Source: Spirochaetales bacterium
GTDB taxonomy: Bacteria > Spirochaetota > Spirochaetia > DSM-16054 > Sediminispirochaetaceae
DNA: 7,682 nucleotides
Assembly (NCBI GenBank): GCA_021767325.1
Contig: JAASTM010000097.1
Location: 1 to 7,682, forward strand
Direction: 5' to 3'
The notes under the pieces were generated by a model, which was given only the letters and a program-made list of their open reading frames with translations, ran no database searches and was not told the origin of the DNA. Every line of letters begins with the position of its first letter. Within the stretch, counting starts at the first letter, position 1. A program made the position numbers and the translations under genes. Of this stretch, positions 6,901-7,682 are shown one piece after another.

Positions 6901-6929
6901 AAGATAACACTAAAACGCCAATGTGGCAA
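6901..6929 (-). promoter_or_regulatory. Sigma70-like promoter of the YjfB-family gene
   Basis: On the - strand TTGCCA (6929-6924) is 17 nt before TATCTT (6906-6901), the same -10 sequence as at tpx. The start site would be near 6894, giving a very short leader that begins close to the AAGGAGG site. I see no flagellar sigma28-type element (TAAA and GCCGATAA), so despite the motility family the gene looks constitutively transcribed. Confidence 0.5.
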
Positions 6930-6967
6930 CAAAATAAAGCACTAAATTGATCAGGATTGTGAAAGTC

Positions 6968-7021
6968 GCCGGAAGCCACTGAACTTCCGCATTTCCCCTT
7001 TGCGGTTCTCCGGCTTCCGGC
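6968..7021 (-). terminator. Long hairpin after the acidic-protein gene, probable terminator
   Basis: GCCGGAAGCC (6968-6977) and GGCTTCCGGC (7012-7021) are perfect 10-bp arms. Inside them CCGCA (6987-6991) pairs with TGCGG (7001-7005) around a 9-nt loop, and GAAC/GTTC can extend this inner stem with a two-base bulge, giving a stacked structure about 54 nt long. It starts about 35 nt past the stop of the - strand gene on the right. No clean U-tract follows on either strand (- strand GACTTTCAC, + strand TAATTAGTT), so it could be a pause or RNA-stabilising structure, or a dispersed palindromic repeat, instead of a standard intrinsic terminator. Confidence 0.5.
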
Positions 7022-7055
7022 TAATTAGTTCTATGTACCTATTTAGACGAGGTAT

Positions 7056-7682
7056 CTAGCGGAATCGGACGAAGATGCTCTCCTGGCTTTCCATCTGAAT
7101 ACCGGCATCTTCGAGCCGGGCTATCAACTCCTCGTCCTGCAGGTCGCCTTCGTTGATGACCGCTTTGAAGAGCTCGTCGTTGTCGACTATTTTTCCCATG
7201 TCCATGTCCACCAGAGTGACAGTGTTGCCGTCGCGGTACTTTGCGTTGGTGTCGCGGATGCGGCCGTCGAACTCGAGCTTTACTTCAAAGGACATGCTGC
7301 GGAAATACGGCTTCATCATCTCGGCCATCTGCTCGTTCTGCTGCTGTTCGGCCGCGCTATCTTCCATATCTTCGAACTCGTCGCCTTCAAACTCCTCATC
7401 CTCTTCATCGTCCTGATCCATGAAAACGATCAGTTCGGATGTGGCTCCGCGGGTGAACCGAAAAGTAAACGGAGGCTCCTCCGCTTCGGCGTCCATGCCG
7501 TCGCCGGAAGATTCCGGAGCCCCTTCCATCGGGTCGATGGCCAGGGAGTTGATGTCGTCGAACTCGAACAGGGCTGTATAGCCGAAGGACTGATCATTCT
7601 CAGGCAGGGGCTCGGCCGAAACGACCCGTACACCCTCGCCCATTGCGGCAGCCAGTTCGTCCAGGTCGCTTTCGCTCAGAAA
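7056..7682 (-). CDS. Acidic protein of unknown function, 3' part (5' end outside window)
   Basis: The frame is open to the window edge and ends at the TAG at 7056-7058, so at least 208 residues are visible; the Met codon at 7643 is preceded by 13 in-frame codons (FLSESDLDELAAA) and is probably internal. I do not recognise a named family. The visible part starts with a segment of beta character (VRVVSAEPL, then YTALFEFDDINSL). A low-complexity acidic stretch (DQDDEEDEEFEGDEFEDMED, bases about 7356-7418) and a Gln/Glu/Met-rich helix follow. The end is better ordered: MSFEVKLEFDGRIRDTNAKY, then NTVTLVDMDMGKIV. This layout recalls small exported or lipoprotein-type proteins of unknown function, but the N-terminus that would carry a signal peptide is missing. 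It contains no Cys and no catalytic motif. The acidic run could bind cations or be a flexible linker; this is inference. Confidence 0.8.
   Translation of the reverse strand, partial: FLSESDLDELAAAMGEGVRVVSAEPLPENDQSFGYTALFEFDDINSLAIDPMEGAPESSGDGMDAEAEEPPFTFRFTRGATSELIVFMDQDDEEDEEFEGDEFEDMEDSAAEQQQNEQMAEMMKPYFRSMSFEVKLEFDGRIRDTNAKYRDGNTVTLVDMDMGKIVDNDELFKAVINEGDLQDEELIARLEDAGIQMESQESIFVRFR

Noticed and set aside
6548..6907. A 119-residue + strand reading frame opposite the YjfB-family gene and the tpx promoter
   Set aside because: It crosses a well-supported gene, a promoter and a terminator on the other strand, has no ribosome binding site, and its protein has no recognisable pattern beyond the mirror of the - strand gene.
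6968..7021. The paired arms as a CRISPR repeat or transposon end
   Set aside because: There is only one copy, no spacer array, no target-site duplication and no transposase gene nearby.

Overview
The window looks like a bacterial, Gram-negative-type chromosome of moderate GC content. A spirochaete is my best guess. The reasons are the outer-membrane beta-barrel tail, a lipoprotein with a loose lipobox, a YjfB-type motility-associated protein, and a di-iron ODP (oxygen-binding di-iron) sensor module of a type used by spirochaetes. This is inferred from protein style only, and a deltaproteobacterium-like host is not excluded.

Left part (1-5926, all + strand): four tightly packed genes that read as one operon. 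They are (i) the C-terminal tail of an outer-membrane beta-barrel protein, (ii) a GH16-family glycosidase lipoprotein starting at a TTG inside the upstream stop, (iii) a 673-residue regulator combining an ODP-type metallo-beta-lactamase domain, a coiled coil, a degenerate GGDEF domain and a receiver-like domain whose phospho-acceptor Asp is Glu, and (iv) a roughly 950-residue inner-membrane protein fusing a HEAT-repeat region to a processive family-2 glycosyltransferase. Junctions are a 4-nt overlap, a 16-nt gap and an 11-nt overlap, so translation is probably coupled. Together they resemble a synthase-dependent exopolysaccharide system: polymerising synthase, cell-envelope glycosidase, outer-membrane channel and dedicated regulator. 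The regulator and the synthase architecture are unusual. The operon promoter lies outside the window.

Middle (5927-6550): a bidirectional terminator separates the operon from a convergent thiol peroxidase gene (tpx, - strand). tpx has a good sigma70-like promoter and an inverted repeat over its -10 region.

Right part (6551-7682, - strand): a short YjfB-family putative motility protein gene with a strong ribosome binding site and its own promoter, a hairpin-rich intergenic stretch, and the 3' part of a gene for an acidic protein of unknown function that runs off the window edge. No tRNA, rRNA, CRISPR array or insertion sequence is visible.
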